The notes beneath the pieces were generated by a model. That model was not told where the DNA came from and made no database searches. It saw only the letters and a list, made by a program, of their open reading frames with translations. Positions 21,351 through 33,402 of a DNA stretch of 64,000 nucleotides are shown here, piece by piece. Within the stretch, counting starts at the first letter, position 1; each line of letters begins with the position of its first letter. The position numbers were made by a program, and so were the translations under genes. The stretch is taken from assembly GCA_036971715.1 (NCBI GenBank), contig JAVHJL010000004.1, positions 3,534,001 to 3,598,000 of the forward strand, read 5' to 3'. The stretch is from Arthrobotrys musiformis. Taxonomy: Eukaryota > Ascomycota > Orbiliomycetes > Orbiliales > Orbiliaceae.

Positions 21351-22085
21351 ATGTCCATCCTCCCAGCTCTCTCGCGACGGGCCCTCCTCGCATCCACCTC
21401 CTCCACAGCAACCGGCCTCGTCTCCAAATCCCTCATCCTCCCCGCCCTATCAGCCTCAAGGGTCCCCCTCCCATCACCCAGCCAAATCCGACATACCTCC
21501 ACAGCAACAACATCAACACCGACATCGACAACATCACCCTCACAACCACCCCCACCATCCCAATCACTATCACAACCCCCACCCCAACCGACACAAGACC
21601 TAGCCACCCTCGCCCGTCTACACAAATCCCTCCTTTACCAACCCCCCTTCTACACGACAATCCACATCCACAAACTCCCCTACCTCGTCACCCTCGGCGA
21701 CCGAATAACCCTCCCATCACTCCTCTACCCTCCCAAATCCCCACTACTAAACAACCCGCTCAACAAGCCCCTCCAGCCGGGCGATATAATCCGCCTCACC
21801 CACGCTTCAACACTAGGTTCCAGGGAGTACACCATCAAGGGAACACCATACATCGATGAACGACTGTTTAGCTGCAAAGCCATCGTGGTGGAGATTACAT
21901 CCGAGCCGATGAGGGTGAAGGAGAAGACGAAGAGGAGGCAGAGGAGGGTGAAGAAGGTCAAGAGTAAGCACAAGTACACTGTGCTTAGGATCTGTGAATT
22001 GCAGGTTCATGATTTGCCCGAGGGGTTGGCTGCGGAGGTTGCTGCTTCCGATGCTACTGCCACTGCTGCTGCTGCTGAGGTTTGA
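21351..22085 (+). CDS. MRPL49: Mitochondrial large-subunit ribosomal protein bL21m
   Basis: 244 aa, intronless. The C-terminal 110 residues carry the L21 signature. They include LQPGDIIRL, SREYTIKG-x-PYIDERLFSCKA, the basic EKTKRRQRRVKKVKSKHKYTVLRI stretch (about residues 189-214) and a closing hydrophobic strand. The first 40 residues (MSILPALSRRALL..., Arg/Ser/Thr-rich, no acidic residues) look like a mitochondrial presequence, followed by a long Pro/Thr/Ser-rich linker. The frame is open 81 codons upstream, but this ATG was chosen because it starts the presequence. The gene product is a structural part of the mitoribosome (yeast MRPL49). It ends in an Ala-rich low-complexity tail. It is divergent from NSA2 and convergent with the E2 gene. 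Confidence 0.93.
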   Translation: MSILPALSRRALLASTSSTATGLVSKSLILPALSASRVPLPSPSQIRHTSTATTSTPTSTTSPSQPPPPSQSLSQPPPQPTQDLATLARLHKSLLYQPPFYTTIHIHKLPYLVTLGDRITLPSLLYPPKSPLLNNPLNKPLQPGDIIRLTHASTLGSREYTIKGTPYIDERLFSCKAIVVEITSEPMRVKEKTKRRQRRVKKVKSKHKYTVLRICELQVHDLPEGLAAEVAASDATATAAAAEV

Positions 22086-22883
22086 ATGGGGAGGCTACTG
22101 CACTATCTTCGATGCCCTGTGAACGGGAGGTGGCTGTTGTGATGTACATATTATTATTATCATACTAGAACCTGTATATTTAACCTTTTGAATATTTATA
22201 GTACGTATGCCCGTATTGGGTATTACATATACACATCTTAACATCATCTAAGCCCCTTTGCGAGCATATCTTACAGCACTTTTCGGTAGCTATTCCATGC
22301 ATATCACCCCGAAAATAGGGTAGTTTCATAATCCCGGTTTATTTCCATTGAAAACACCCCGAGTCAACTTGGATAATAATCATGAATGAAAAGACGAAAA
22401 CGAAAGCAAAGGGAAAGGAAGAACAAATACAAAAAAGGAACATCCCACAATGAGCAGAAAAACACAAACGCAGGTAACCATAACGTATATCAGGAGGTAT
22501 ATTTTAAGTCCTCGCGCCACCCGCCAGTTCCAGTCCCATTTCCAGCGCCCGTCCTAGTGCTAGCTTTTGTCAACCCAGTTAAAATTCATATTTGAGCAAT
22601 TAATTCATGATTTTTTCAGCAGCAGCTACATGAGTAGTGGCGTTTTTTTTTTGATGTTATTTTCTTCTTCTTGCATGCTACCATCCCCGACTGTACACCT
22701 TTTGGGCGTCTTTTCTCGCAGGAAAACCTGAATGAGGGGGTGGAGTTATTAAGGCAAATAGTATATGAAAAACGAAGGGGCGAAAAGAAACAATCGCCGG
22801 ATATGAGACGCTAGAATTAGAGAGAGAAAAATAGAGCAAAGAATGAATTAAAGAGGGACCGACCCGGCGCCTGGAAGGGATGC
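22086..22883. other. Convergent intergenic region
   Basis: The 3' flanks of the bL21m and E2 genes meet here. It is AT- and A-rich with no supportable gene; the frame at 22386-22595 is a low-complexity Lys/Arg run. Confidence 0.45.
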
Positions 22884-24897
22884 CTATGCGTATTCTATAG
22901 ATCTCTGTACGGATCTATTAAATGTTGACAAGTTAGCAATTGACAAACGAAGCAATCAAAACACTCAAAAGGCACATTACCTGCGGAACTGTTTGCTATA
23001 CTCTCGCTTCTCCTCTTTAGTCCCCCAGTACAACTTCGAGGCTTCGATGTTGATCTGTGTCCGGGGATCATACGCTGGGTCTTCCTCTTCAAGAAGACTG
23101 ATAACGCCTTCGATGTGACTCTTGGCATCATCCGGTCTGGGGTGAAGCCCGCCGGGGAAGTATGCTGGAATTCCATCCTCTATAAAATCAAGGTTAGAAA
23201 GTTCCTTAAGATGTTGGTTGATTGCTACGACTTACTATTAATTTTATGATGGAACATTGGCGTGCTAAATTGGACGCGCGGTTGTTCCTCCGGAAATCGG
23301 ACCGAGAAGCGAAGGGTAAAGATGAATAGTCCACCATCGAGGTTGGTCATCGGACGACCGAAATAAGTCTACAACAGTACGGATTTAGTTCAAACCCCAG
23401 GCCTGGTTTAAAGGAAAACGTTTCTTACCACACGCCAAATGAAGGGATTGCCATCTTCTAGTTCCATGTCCAACGTAGCGGCATCGCTCTTGTCGAAGAA
23501 CACTTTAGCCTGTTCGAACTGCCTTTGTAGATTGGCAGCGACACCTCTTTCATCCTTGAGAGCTTTCATCCCTTCGACCCCCCAGCTCTCAGCCTCGGCA
23601 TCAAGCTTTTGTCGGATTGTTTGAATACGGCGTTCTAATTCTGGATAATTGAACTTTCCTTCCATAGAATTTCCGCCGCTGCCACCACTCATTTCGAAGG
23701 GCATTTGGGTGAACTGTTGGTTTTCTGTAACCTTTTCCTTTTCGACTTGGATAGAAGCGAGATAGGTGTCGTAGTACCAAAGGAAACGGCGCTTGCAGAG
23801 ATCCTTGAAGGGCTCGAACAACCATACACCGCTCTCGTCGGGATACGCAGATGCACCATCGTTTCCGCCGTCTTCTCGACTTTCGCGAACGATGGATGTG
23901 CCATCCGGCTTTAAACCAAGGTATTCTTCAAGGCGTTGGATGATGGCGATTCGAAGAGTTTCGTGGCGTATCTATGACATTTTTCATTCGTAAGAAGTTA
24001 TCGATATTTGTTGAACGGTGGAGGCTATTACCTTGAGGATGTATGCCTTCTGATTGTCTTTGTCAAGTTGGCTGTTGGCATTCTCGTACCCTGGCTCGTT
24101 TTCGTACGGATTCGACGACATCAAGCTTTGGATGGAGATCAATATGGATTCTAGACCCTGTGCCGACGACCATTCTTCCCCTCGTTCGCCTCTCCATGTC
24201 CTGATTGCAGGATGTAAGTTTCCGTAAAATATTCGTGACGTATTAGGGAGTTTAGTACGACCCGGTAGGAGCTTACCCTAAAATCGACCTACATGGTCCA
24301 TTTAGCTTCGACAGTAATAAGTGCTACTAGAAAATGGAATGTAACTTACAGGCAGACCTTGCCACCGGCATAGATATTTGGGTTAAATCTACATCGTCCT
24401 CCATTCGTGGTAATAGCATTGACGGTGGGTGCTTTCGCGGGGTACTCTTTCGGAAACTTCATCGTAAACTGTTCAACCCTGGGAGATTAGCATCCACAAG
24501 CTTGAAAGATAGACACCAATAAGAGTTATTGAGAAAGAAACAAAGAAGACAGCTTCACAAACCTCAAAGAAACCAAACTCGTAGGGAGTTTCGGGCGGAC
24601 CGAGAATCAAGGCTCTGATATTCCTAATATCGGAGTCCCGACATGCGACGGCGATTGCTACCGGTGGGAGCAGAATTAGCTAAAGTGAGATATCGAAGCA
24701 GGTTGTAGAATAAACGCGACGAACATAAATCATTTGACTTCTGAATATCTGCAAGCTCCTATAGAAAGCAAGTAGTTTAGTTGGTGAGAGCTATGGTATG
24801 ATGGCGATGACCATATGATGTTGGTGATGGCGATGATGGTGGGGGAGGTGATGGTTGAGAAGCTTACACGCGTGAGCCGCAAGGTAGATTGGTTCAT
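22884..24897 (-). CDS. UBE2Z-like ubiquitin-conjugating enzyme with a second cysteine-less UBC-like region
   Basis: Ten exons reconstruct to about 454 aa: 24897-24868, 24758-24725, 24657-24563, 24468-24350, 24288-24277, 24200-24032, 23971-23429, 23368-23236, 23179-22981 and 22914-22884. The first 190 residues form a UBC fold: LILGPPETPYEFGFFEF, KFPKEYPAKAPTV, FNPNIYAGGKVCL (catalytic Cys about 92), SILGTWRGERGEEWSS. This order matches E2s of the UBE2Z/UBE2W-like group, which accept ubiquitin (or a ubiquitin-like protein) from E1. The 12-nt exon 5 encodes SILG just after the active site. The C-terminal half has a second UBC-like block (FIFTLRF...FPEEQP...FSTPMFHHKI) with no cysteine at all, so it cannot form a thioester. 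The weakest junction is intron 2, whose donor is GTTCGT. The gene is convergent with bL21m. Confidence 0.88.
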
Positions 24898-25988
24898 GAC
24901 GGTAAAGGTACCTAGGAAGCTAGGTAGCTTGGTAAATGGAGATGGCGATGCTTGGTTTGGACTACGGCGGTATTGACGAAGGGAAGGTCGACGTAGGTTG
25001 ACGAGGGAAAGAGAGGAGGAGAGGGAGACGTTGGGTGTGATGTTGGGTGCTGGGTGGGTTGTTAGGCGGGACGTGGTGATACCTGTGCATGTAGATACGT
25101 GCTTGGATTGCTGGGTAGTGAGTGGGTCATGGAAGTGGAAATGGAAACGGAAATGGATCCTGGGGCAGTACTATGTACCTAGGTGCCAGACAAGGCGGGC
25201 TGGTTTCCTAGGTAGCTGATTGTGGCACAGAGAAGAGGGGCAGCCCAGTCTCAAAACCATGACTACCTGGGCAGTTCCCGGTTGGCGGGGAGCTTCTTTT
25301 GAGCTTGAACAAGACAACACACACCGATTGCATTTCACAACACCACACATTGCAGCGCACTTACCTTCACAGCTGTACATACAGTCGCATTAGGGTTTCG
25401 AAGATATACAATCGATTGAGATACCATCTTGAACTCGACAGGATCTGAGTGTCGCTGGTTGAGCTGGGTAGCCTATATAAAGGCGTTCATCACTTATATC
25501 TGACACGATGGGTTCGAATCCACACGGAGGAGCTAGAAGGAGCCAACGCGAGCCCGGGGGAAAGCTTATGGCACTATAAATTTGATAAACGTCTAGATTT
25601 GTCCCTAAGTAGGTATCTGGTTAATACAAAACTAGGTATCTGGCTTGGATACATCTCTGGACCCAAGTAAGTCGAAAATATTCATACAAGATGATACCCT
25701 CTTGAAAATTCGAACCACCACTAATGTTCAATTGATTTCAGCCGCATTTGGGGACTAGACAATTGCACATGGCCATGCACTGTTCTCTATCGCCGTTTAG
25801 CCGCGCCTACCCTGCTTCCATTGCGCCCTTCGCAGGGTCCAGGGCTACTTGTCAGTACCAGAGTACTTGAGCAGTTACTTAGGGCAGCGCAGAAGGAAAA
25901 CTTGTAGTTATTCCCCTTAATCTCAATGGAAGCCTCATTGTTTTAGAAAACTAACGTCTACAAATTTAAAAATCTTAGGCAATTTGAG
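24898..25988. other. Divergent intergenic region, E2 and STAND genes
   Basis: No gene is supported. G-rich repeated GGTGATG/GATGGTG-type DNA lies before the E2 start. A tRNA-like A box (TGGTTGAGCTGG, 25456) and an exact B-box consensus (GGTTCGAATCC, 25511) occur 55 nt apart, with TATATAAAGG between them. The flanks do not fold into a tRNA. The last 250 bp is probably the STAND gene promoter. Confidence 0.45.
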
Positions 25989-28900
25989 ATGCAGCCAGGA
26001 AGCATTGAATTATTATGGGAGAGGGCACTGGCCGACTATAAATCTACAACCGGGGTGGACCTGGAAGATGAGAAGAGCAAAGTTGTCTTGCATAAAGTCG
26101 TAGACTTTTGGAAGTCCGAGCAGACTATCGGGGAGACCAAACCGCTAGTGAATGGTGACGATACTGCGGAAGACGCATATGTGTCATCAGCCAACAACGA
26201 GAGTAGCACAGTTAAATCTTCCGCTAGCCAGGCACGCCCGAACAAAAAGGACCCGAAAAAGCGGTTCAGAGTGTTCAATCGGTCCTCGCCAGGTGGCTCT
26301 TCCCAGGTACCAGACAATGGCGACGAGGACATCGGCGATAATAGCATCGCCGCATCACTAATGAAATACGCTGGGACGTTCGAAAATGCACGTAAGAACG
26401 GCACTTGGAACAAAATCGGTCATTTCCTTGGAGAGTACGTCTCCATTGCAGGAGATCTCATCTCAATTGCTGGAGAAGCGGCCAGTCTCGCCTTTCCACC
26501 GGCGAGCGTCCTTGTCGTTGTCGCCACCCATGCAGCCGGCGCCATCTGCACCGTGAGTCAGGACCTAAACGTAATCGAAGAACTCTTCGAAACGATGGTA
26601 TCATTCAGCAGAAGAATAGACTTGCTTAAAGACAAGGTGCCACCGGAACCTTCTTACCAAAAGATGGTCATGGAGGTCTTCCGGAATATGTTGACATTCT
26701 GTCGCGATGTTGATCGTCGATCGAGAGAGGGCCTCGGGAAAGTCAGTTCTTTCTTCAAGGCGCTTTTCCGTGGCGGCGATCCCTTGATCAAGATTGCGTG
26801 TGACAATGTCCTCCAGAGCATTCATAACCTTGACTCCGCTACAATATTCCAAACACTCGCGACCGTCGTCGACACCCACACGAAAATAAGTGAGTTCCAA
26901 GACTCGGCAGAGCGCCAGTTAGGTGAGCTCGACTCCAAGGTATCCGGGTTACGCACCGAAATAATCCAGAGCCAGTCTCTTCGGAACGAAATCGACGAGC
27001 AGCGCACCAATCTCCTCAAGCAAACCGTGGAGGAAGTCACAGTTACCAAGATGTTCGTAATGGAAATGTACCTCCGTGACAAAGGCGGGTCGGCTGTCAA
27101 CACCGAATCCGCAGAATTCAAGGCCTTTCAGTCTTTGACAAAGACTCTTTCAACGGGCGCTGAAGACCACTTGATTCGACAGTTAGTGGAACTGAAGCAG
27201 GCCCGCATTCCCGGAATCTTCGACTGGATCGGTGAGGAGGCCACATATCAGGAATTAGTTCAGAGGAAGCGGAGAAGCATATTTATAGGTGATGACTGTG
27301 GAACTGGGAAGTCGTTTTTGGCATATTCAATCTACTCGAAGTTGCGTGTCGAGGTTTGCTCAGGTCCTTCGGCTGCTGTCGCATACTTTGCCTTTGACGG
27401 AAACGTAAAAGAGCTACAAGTTACCGAAAGTTTGTGGAAATTCTGCTCGCTCCAAGTTGCCCAGCAGAATGCAGGGTATCAAGGGTACATAAAGGACCTG
27501 TTCGAGAAGAATGGAAGAATTAGTGATTGGGAACGGCTTTTCAAGGCAGAACTTAGCGAATTAAAGGCAGGATCAGGCACCGCGTCTAATGATAGTTTGA
27601 CAGAGGTCTTCATTGTTATCGATGGAGTAGAGGAGATGGGAAAAGTCGGAAGGAAGATCCTCCTCGATTTGGTTCGGGATTGGAATACCCCAAGCTCCGA
27701 GCTGCAGACCTATTTTGTTTTGCTAGGCTCTCCGGGGAACCTTCCATCGGAGGATAGAGCACGAGAGGGCCAATTTTTGTCACTAGACAAGGCGAAACTT
27801 CGCAAGTCTGGAGATTTTAGGAAATTGGCAAAAGCTAGGCTAGACACCGTGCGTTTCCCAGCTTTGGCGCGGCTGAAGCCCTTTTTGAAGGAACGGATTG
27901 TTAGAGTGATTGAAAATAACGCTGACAGTGAGTATTCCTAACTATATTATCTGAGCTTCGAGGTTGCGGAGTCTATATCCAGTCTAACCCGAGAAGCTTT
28001 CTTTTACATTGATCACCTCCTTCGTCGGCTTAACACTCTCGGAAATGTCTTCACGATAAAAAGAGAGCTTCAAGGGCCTCCCAAGAGTACCCACGATATC
28101 TACAAATCGCTACTCGTCGAGTGCGCTCAAGCACACACAAGTAAAGAGCAGGAGATGCTAGGGTATCTATTCATTTGGTTGGCGCATTCGCATATGGCTT
28201 TGAGCCTCAAGGCAGCACAACAGCTATTAGACAGAATAGCGGAACTAGCATCTTCTGAGACGGCAATAAACTTAGAGGAGGTCCTGAGGGGCAGTGTGTC
28301 TAAGTATGCTAGACCAAAGCACCCCGTATGCATTATGGTAGAAGGGTTAACTAAATTTGTTTTGTCAGAATCCTATCTATTTTGGATACCAACATCGAGA
28401 AGCAGGACGACTCTGAGGATGACGACACAGATGGTGATAATTTTCAAGACGAGAAAGGAATCTCGCCTGATAAAGAGGACTATGGACAGGAAGGAGTCTT
28501 TGTCAAGTTCCAAGAATCCTCTCTACTACAATATTTTCGGCGGGGTCATAATAGACCCGGTGAGCCTCTTCGGCCTTCCGCATCGACAACCCAGCTCATG
28601 GTATTGAAAATTTCAATCGCCGTTCTCTCTAAGCCGTTCAAGGGCATTTCAGAATCCGAACATGTTCAAATGCAGTCCTTCGCTGCCAGGTCGTGGCGCC
28701 CAACTCTAGGCGAAATAGTGGACCGACTAGAGCTTGAAGGCCCGAACGAGGGCCAATATGAAACTGAGGAACTCAAGTCCGCTTCTCAAATGCTCTTGAA
28801 ATTATTCGAAGGTGATAACGATTGTGTAAAAATGCTAGAGGGTCTCCAAGATATTTCCTCCATCTATGACGACTACGGAGAGGAGGGTCAAAATTTGGAA

Positions 28901-30862
28901 GCTTTGAGCATTCTGGGCAAGAAAGAGGAGGGCCAGCTAGAACTTCTCAGAAAAATCGTAGTGCTGGTAAACTACGATCAAAAACCAAATGCCGACGCGC
29001 CGATTATCAAACCCGGGTCAATTGCCAAATCTCTCTTTAAAAAACACATCGACGGCATTCTAAATGCTAGACAGGCCTATGAAACATTCATACCATCCAA
29101 ATTTATCATTCAAGCTTTGTATTTTTTGGGGAGGGTCGAGCCTAGTAGCTTCGATGGGTTTAGCCGGCTGTCAGAAGTATGCAACTCGGGGGACCGTTAC
29201 GCCTACTCGAGAGCAGCCCGTACATGCGAGTTTCTCGAGGAAGTTTTCGAATTCGCAGGAGTCAAACTAGATGCTCGTGGATACGCTGTAATGGCTTTCG
29301 CTTTGTTTGACGCTACAAACGGTGAGGAACTTATCGCAGCAAAGAAGGGTCTCGAGCTCGCTACAGGACCCGGCGACATATTTCTTCTCCAGTACCTCAA
29401 CGCCATAGGGAGGCTCAGAAACCCGGATCAATATCCCATGCTACAAGGCGCCAACCTATACTCACTTGCAGGAACTCTAGAAGACGAAGGATTTGATCTC
29501 AGGCCGGTCATAGAAGATTTCGCTCAAGCAGCAGAAGCTGCAAAGGCTGTTCCTCCCGAGTCTGAGGATTACGGCGAGCTTAAATCAACCATCAATTCAT
29601 TCCTCTGGACAGTGGCCTTTTTTGAGATTCAACATAAGGATTATCGAGACAACGTTTTAGAGACCCTGAGGTATGCGGAACAGGCATCCTCTCCGAGTGA
29701 CTTTTTATGTTACTTCAACCAAATGGTTGAAGTATTCGCAAAGCACGAGATGTGGGGTAGCATCATCGAATTTACGGCAATATTAAAGGGGAGAGAGAGA
29801 ATTGAGGACAAGACTTCTATCTACGTCAACAAGGCAGCGAAAATTTGCGGAAAGGTGGACGACATCCGACAGTTTTACTCCGATTCGATCTCTCATAAAC
29901 TTCTCTTCGATCCAGATATCCCCGAGACGAAAATGAAATGGGCCTTATTTGAACGTTTCGTCGCACTAAATCGTGAGGGAGCTAAGAAGCTGTTACACGA
30001 AGTCTTGAATTCGAAATGCGAGGCATACGAACTACGATTCGCCGCTATGCATCTGGTCAATATTGTAATCGAAGATTTCCGCCTCGCAAACACCTACGAA
30101 GGGAAAGAGGCCGCGATGCTCGAGATGGAAAAGGTTGTGGAGGATTACAAAGGCATACACGGATTCGAGTTCAGACCGGAGCTATCAATGATAACGATTC
30201 CTCTCACCAGTATGCGAAACCGACTAGGCTCCGCGCGAGAGTTTTATGACACTCTCCAAAAGTCATTTGACGCTTGTATAGCAAGTTTATCCGATGATTC
30301 GGACGAAAATGATTGGGATAGCCTTAGCGTTCTTACGAGAATTCTATGTCTTGTGGCCGGTGAACGCGAGGGGGTAGATCGGAAGGGTGAGGATAAGGAG
30401 GAAGACGGAGAAGTGAAGGAGTATGAACAGAAAACTGAGAGCCAGGAGTGGCATTCCCGTGATATTTGGGAGGACGCCCAGCTAGCCTCGACTTGTTCGT
30501 TTTACAACGTAACCTGTAGCGAAGGGGATGGGTCTTCGATGGGGAGGTCATGTGACGTTTGTGGAGACGACTTGGATCCTGAGGATGAAAGTTCTCCATG
30601 GAAAATGTACGTGTGCTTGGTCTGCGTAAACATCGACATCTGTGCTTCGTGCTATGAGACCAGGGACGATGGCGATAGGGTCACTGGCTGCCCTGAGGGC
30701 CACCAATATCTGGAGTATCCTCCTAAAGGGTTTCAGACCTTTGAAGATGGCAAGTTGATATTTGACGACGGCGAGATTACATTTGCAGCATGGCGTGATG
30801 GTTTGAGGGAGAAGTGGGACGCTGCCTGGAGAGATTACTGCTCCACGCATTGGCGGTTGTAG
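25989..30862 (+). CDS. STAND/NLR-like protein: Goodbye-type N-terminus, P-loop NTPase, helical repeats, C-terminal ZZ zinc finger
   Basis: Three exons (25989-27927, 27997-28303, 28369-30862) give about 1,579 aa. The N-terminus (LLWERALADYKSTTGVDL, then a helical block with EAASLAFPPASVLVVV) matches the fungal STAND N-terminal Goodbye-type domain. A linker coiled coil leads to a P-loop NTPase. Its Walker A is GDDCGTGKS (434-442), and its Walker B is VFIVIDGVEEM with Asp 545. The DTFFYIDHLLRRL segment after intron 1 is the usual end of this NTPase module. A large acidic helical region of about 800 residues follows, probably TPR/ARM-like superstructure. Cys pairs from about 1477 (CDVC...CLVC...CASC...H) form a ZZ-type zinc finger. 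Family knowledge: such proteins are signal-transducing NTPases linked to fungal non-self recognition and cell death. The ligand and effector are unknown. Acceptor choice for intron 1 is ambiguous by 3 nt (GAGAAG). Confidence 0.87.
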
Positions 30863-31770
30863 GCGGCCTGTATACAGCTGTATAATACAACGGAAGAGAC
30901 CCGATACATGTGCGCGGTGTGGCCCAGAGATTCATATATCGATGCTGAAAGATTTCCTTTTCTATGTATGCCTCGATAATATACCATTATATATATATAT
31001 AATAGAATCAGACCAAGTTCTATTCTTATTGTCGTTATTTGGGCCATGGCCATATAAGTATTACACGCCTGGTCATATGATGTCGAAGCTCTCGATTGAC
31101 TGTACTACCTCGCTCCAGAATACCACAAAACAACCTCAATGCATCACATCTAGACTCCCGAGAAAATCCGGCTGCTCCATCCAAAACGCAATGCGATGCC
31201 TATAGGCGTATCCAGCATGCAATCACAAATGTTTAGGTAGGCTCTATCGATATATCAAATAGAGCCGAGATCCTAAGACTGAAGATCCCTCTTTAAATTG
31301 TGATATACATAATACATACCTTCTGTTCTATTAAAGTCCCCATTTTGCCACTTTTGTATGGAGATCGAGTTATCACCAATAGACAAAATCTACAGTATGC
31401 ATGTATGCCAGCTTTGCTCAATAGACACCAAATTCAAGTGTTTAGTAGATCACGAATAGAAGTGATTATACCTATTATCATGTGCGCATGTTTTATACCT
31501 CCAGCTCTGTCCGACAACGTATTTTACCAAGTATATCGGGCGCCAGTATAAGTTACTCCTGCATATCGTCAATAAATTCTGTGCAAAGTTGCTTATAATC
31601 TACCATTTGTCAATTTAATGGCATCCTATGCTAAAAGTATTTATAAAATACTTAGTCGGTACCTGTAGCGTCGGAGTGGCAAGAAAGGGAGGTAACATTG
31701 CCAAGGGCGACGGTTCCCTTATCGATAGCGGTGAAACAATGCAATGCATGCTACCCATCACGGAGCCTGA

Positions 31771-31798
31771 GTCGAGTCGAGTCGGATCGAGTCGAGTC
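31771..31798. repeat. GTCGA simple repeat
   Basis: Imperfect tandem GAGTC/GTCGA units (GAGTCGAGTCGAGTCGGATC...). Non-coding, no assigned function. Confidence 0.6.
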
Positions 31799-33314
31799 TT
31801 CTCCTTTTGGTCGGTTGTTGAAGTTAAGTTACGTTAGATTCCAAGTTTGGATCGAGCCGAATCGAGCCAGTTAATTAATTAGTCCCAGTCGGGTAGCACG
31901 GAGGGAAAAAGTGCCCGCGCGAGACGTGACCATGCACATGCAACCAGTCATGTACTGCGAATGGCCCCTTAAGCTCCCCGGGGAACAATGCCATGCACCG
32001 GGCGGGGTGGGCTTTGACTAAGGTAATAAATTAGACGCTTCGCAGCTGTCTCTGTTGGCGCCTTGCTTGTAATTAGGTACGACCTGCTTATATAAAGTCA
32101 ACCGGTGCTTGCATTTGCATTTGCATAAAACATTTAAAACCTTTGTAGGGCGATTCAGGAACGAATTGATCGGACCCTTGTTTGACTCGTTCTCCTATTG
32201 ATCAATTGACTTGCTAAGTGACTGGTAGTTGATACTTAGTTAGTGAGTATAGTAGATAATTAGTATAGTCTGTAGTAGTAACGGTAGTATAGCTCCTAAC
32301 TGATTGATTTCAGGAGAGAGTGGGAAAGAGGGTTGAGAGAGAAAGAGAGGAAGAGGAAGAGAAGGAGAGTGAGAGAGTGAGTGAGTGGACAGCCAATAGG
32401 AGAGAAATACCTGCTATCACAATCACCACCTTATTTCGCTTCCTCTCTTTTCTCGACCTGCCTGCGGGACAGACGTATCTCTTTGCTCTCTCACACTCAC
32501 TCAACCGCCATCACCTTCAACCTCATCTTCAACCTCATCATCGTCACCATCACCATCACCATCACAAGCAACATTACCATCACCATCACCTCACCGTTCT
32601 CGGGCTTCTTCACTGTCATCATAATAATCATTGGCAGCTCTTTATCATCCTTCTTCTCCTTCTCTTCTGCTCGCTCTATTTCTCCCGAGCCATCGTTGGA
32701 GAAGAGAAGAGGAAGAAGAAGAACCTCCTTACTAATATTGTCGCCAGCTCCCATCGTCGCCTTTCTCTCCCCTCTCCCACACCCCGGTCATCAATGTCGA
32801 CTGTCCGAATGGAGTGCTGTTTGCCAGACCATAACACCACCACCACTGATTGATCGAGCTGTAACTACCGTGTGTGTACATGTGTGTATGTGGAGAAGAT
32901 ATACCGGCTATCCAGCAAGCAAGCAAGACTATCAGAAGAGCCATACCGAGACTAAGAACGAGAACGAGAACGAGAACGAGACCGAGACCGAGACCCAAGA
33001 AAGATACCTCGATCGCTTAAAACCCTGAACCTCAACTCCTCCCCAATCGCCGCTTCCTCTTTCGATTTCCCCTGGCGACCCTTTCGCCCTCGGTCTTCCC
33101 GTACATTTCAATTCGCATACACGCATCCATCCATACATACACCTCAACTTGCTCGCGTGTGCGTGTGCGTGCATGTGTGTGTGCGTGGGTGTCTGCGTGG
33201 AATCGCCTGGTCCGTACCGTCCTGTCCTATCCTGTTTTGTACTGTCGGGGCCTCCACCGTAAGCCAGACTGACCGCCTGCCAGCCTCAGCTTGAAGGTCT
33301 ACCCCGAACCGACC

Positions 33315-33347
33315 GACGAAGACGAAGACGAAGACGAAGACGACGAC
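33315..33347. repeat. GACGAA hexanucleotide repeat
   Basis: About four tandem GACGAA units ending in GACGACGACGG, about 60 bp before the LRG1 start codon, so likely within its leader. Confidence 0.6.
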
Positions 33348-33402
33348 GGCCGACTGATTATCCTTCCGTTTTTCTTCTTTTCCTCCCTTCACTTTGCTCC
33401 CA

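Larger units (their letters stand above)
30863..33402. other. Intergenic region and long 5' leader of LRG1
   Basis: No gene is supported. A (GTCGA)n-type simple repeat is at about 31771-31798. From 32.3 kb the DNA becomes GA-rich, then CT/CAT-rich, with microsatellites: CATCAC near 32530-32590, GAGAAC/GAGACC near 32950-32997, GACGAA near 33315-33347. Two overlapping open frames at 32320-33028 are products of these repeats. This stretch probably contains the LRG1 promoter and a long leader. Confidence 0.5.

Noticed and set aside
25449..25531. Possible class II tRNA around exact B-box
   Set aside because: The first seven and last seven bases are not complementary and the T stem has only two pairs. 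Kept only as a Pol III-box observation.
32320..33028. Two overlapping open frames of 177 and 215 codons, one His-rich
   Set aside because: They arise from CATCAC and GAGAAC microsatellites in the LRG1 leader and show no domain.
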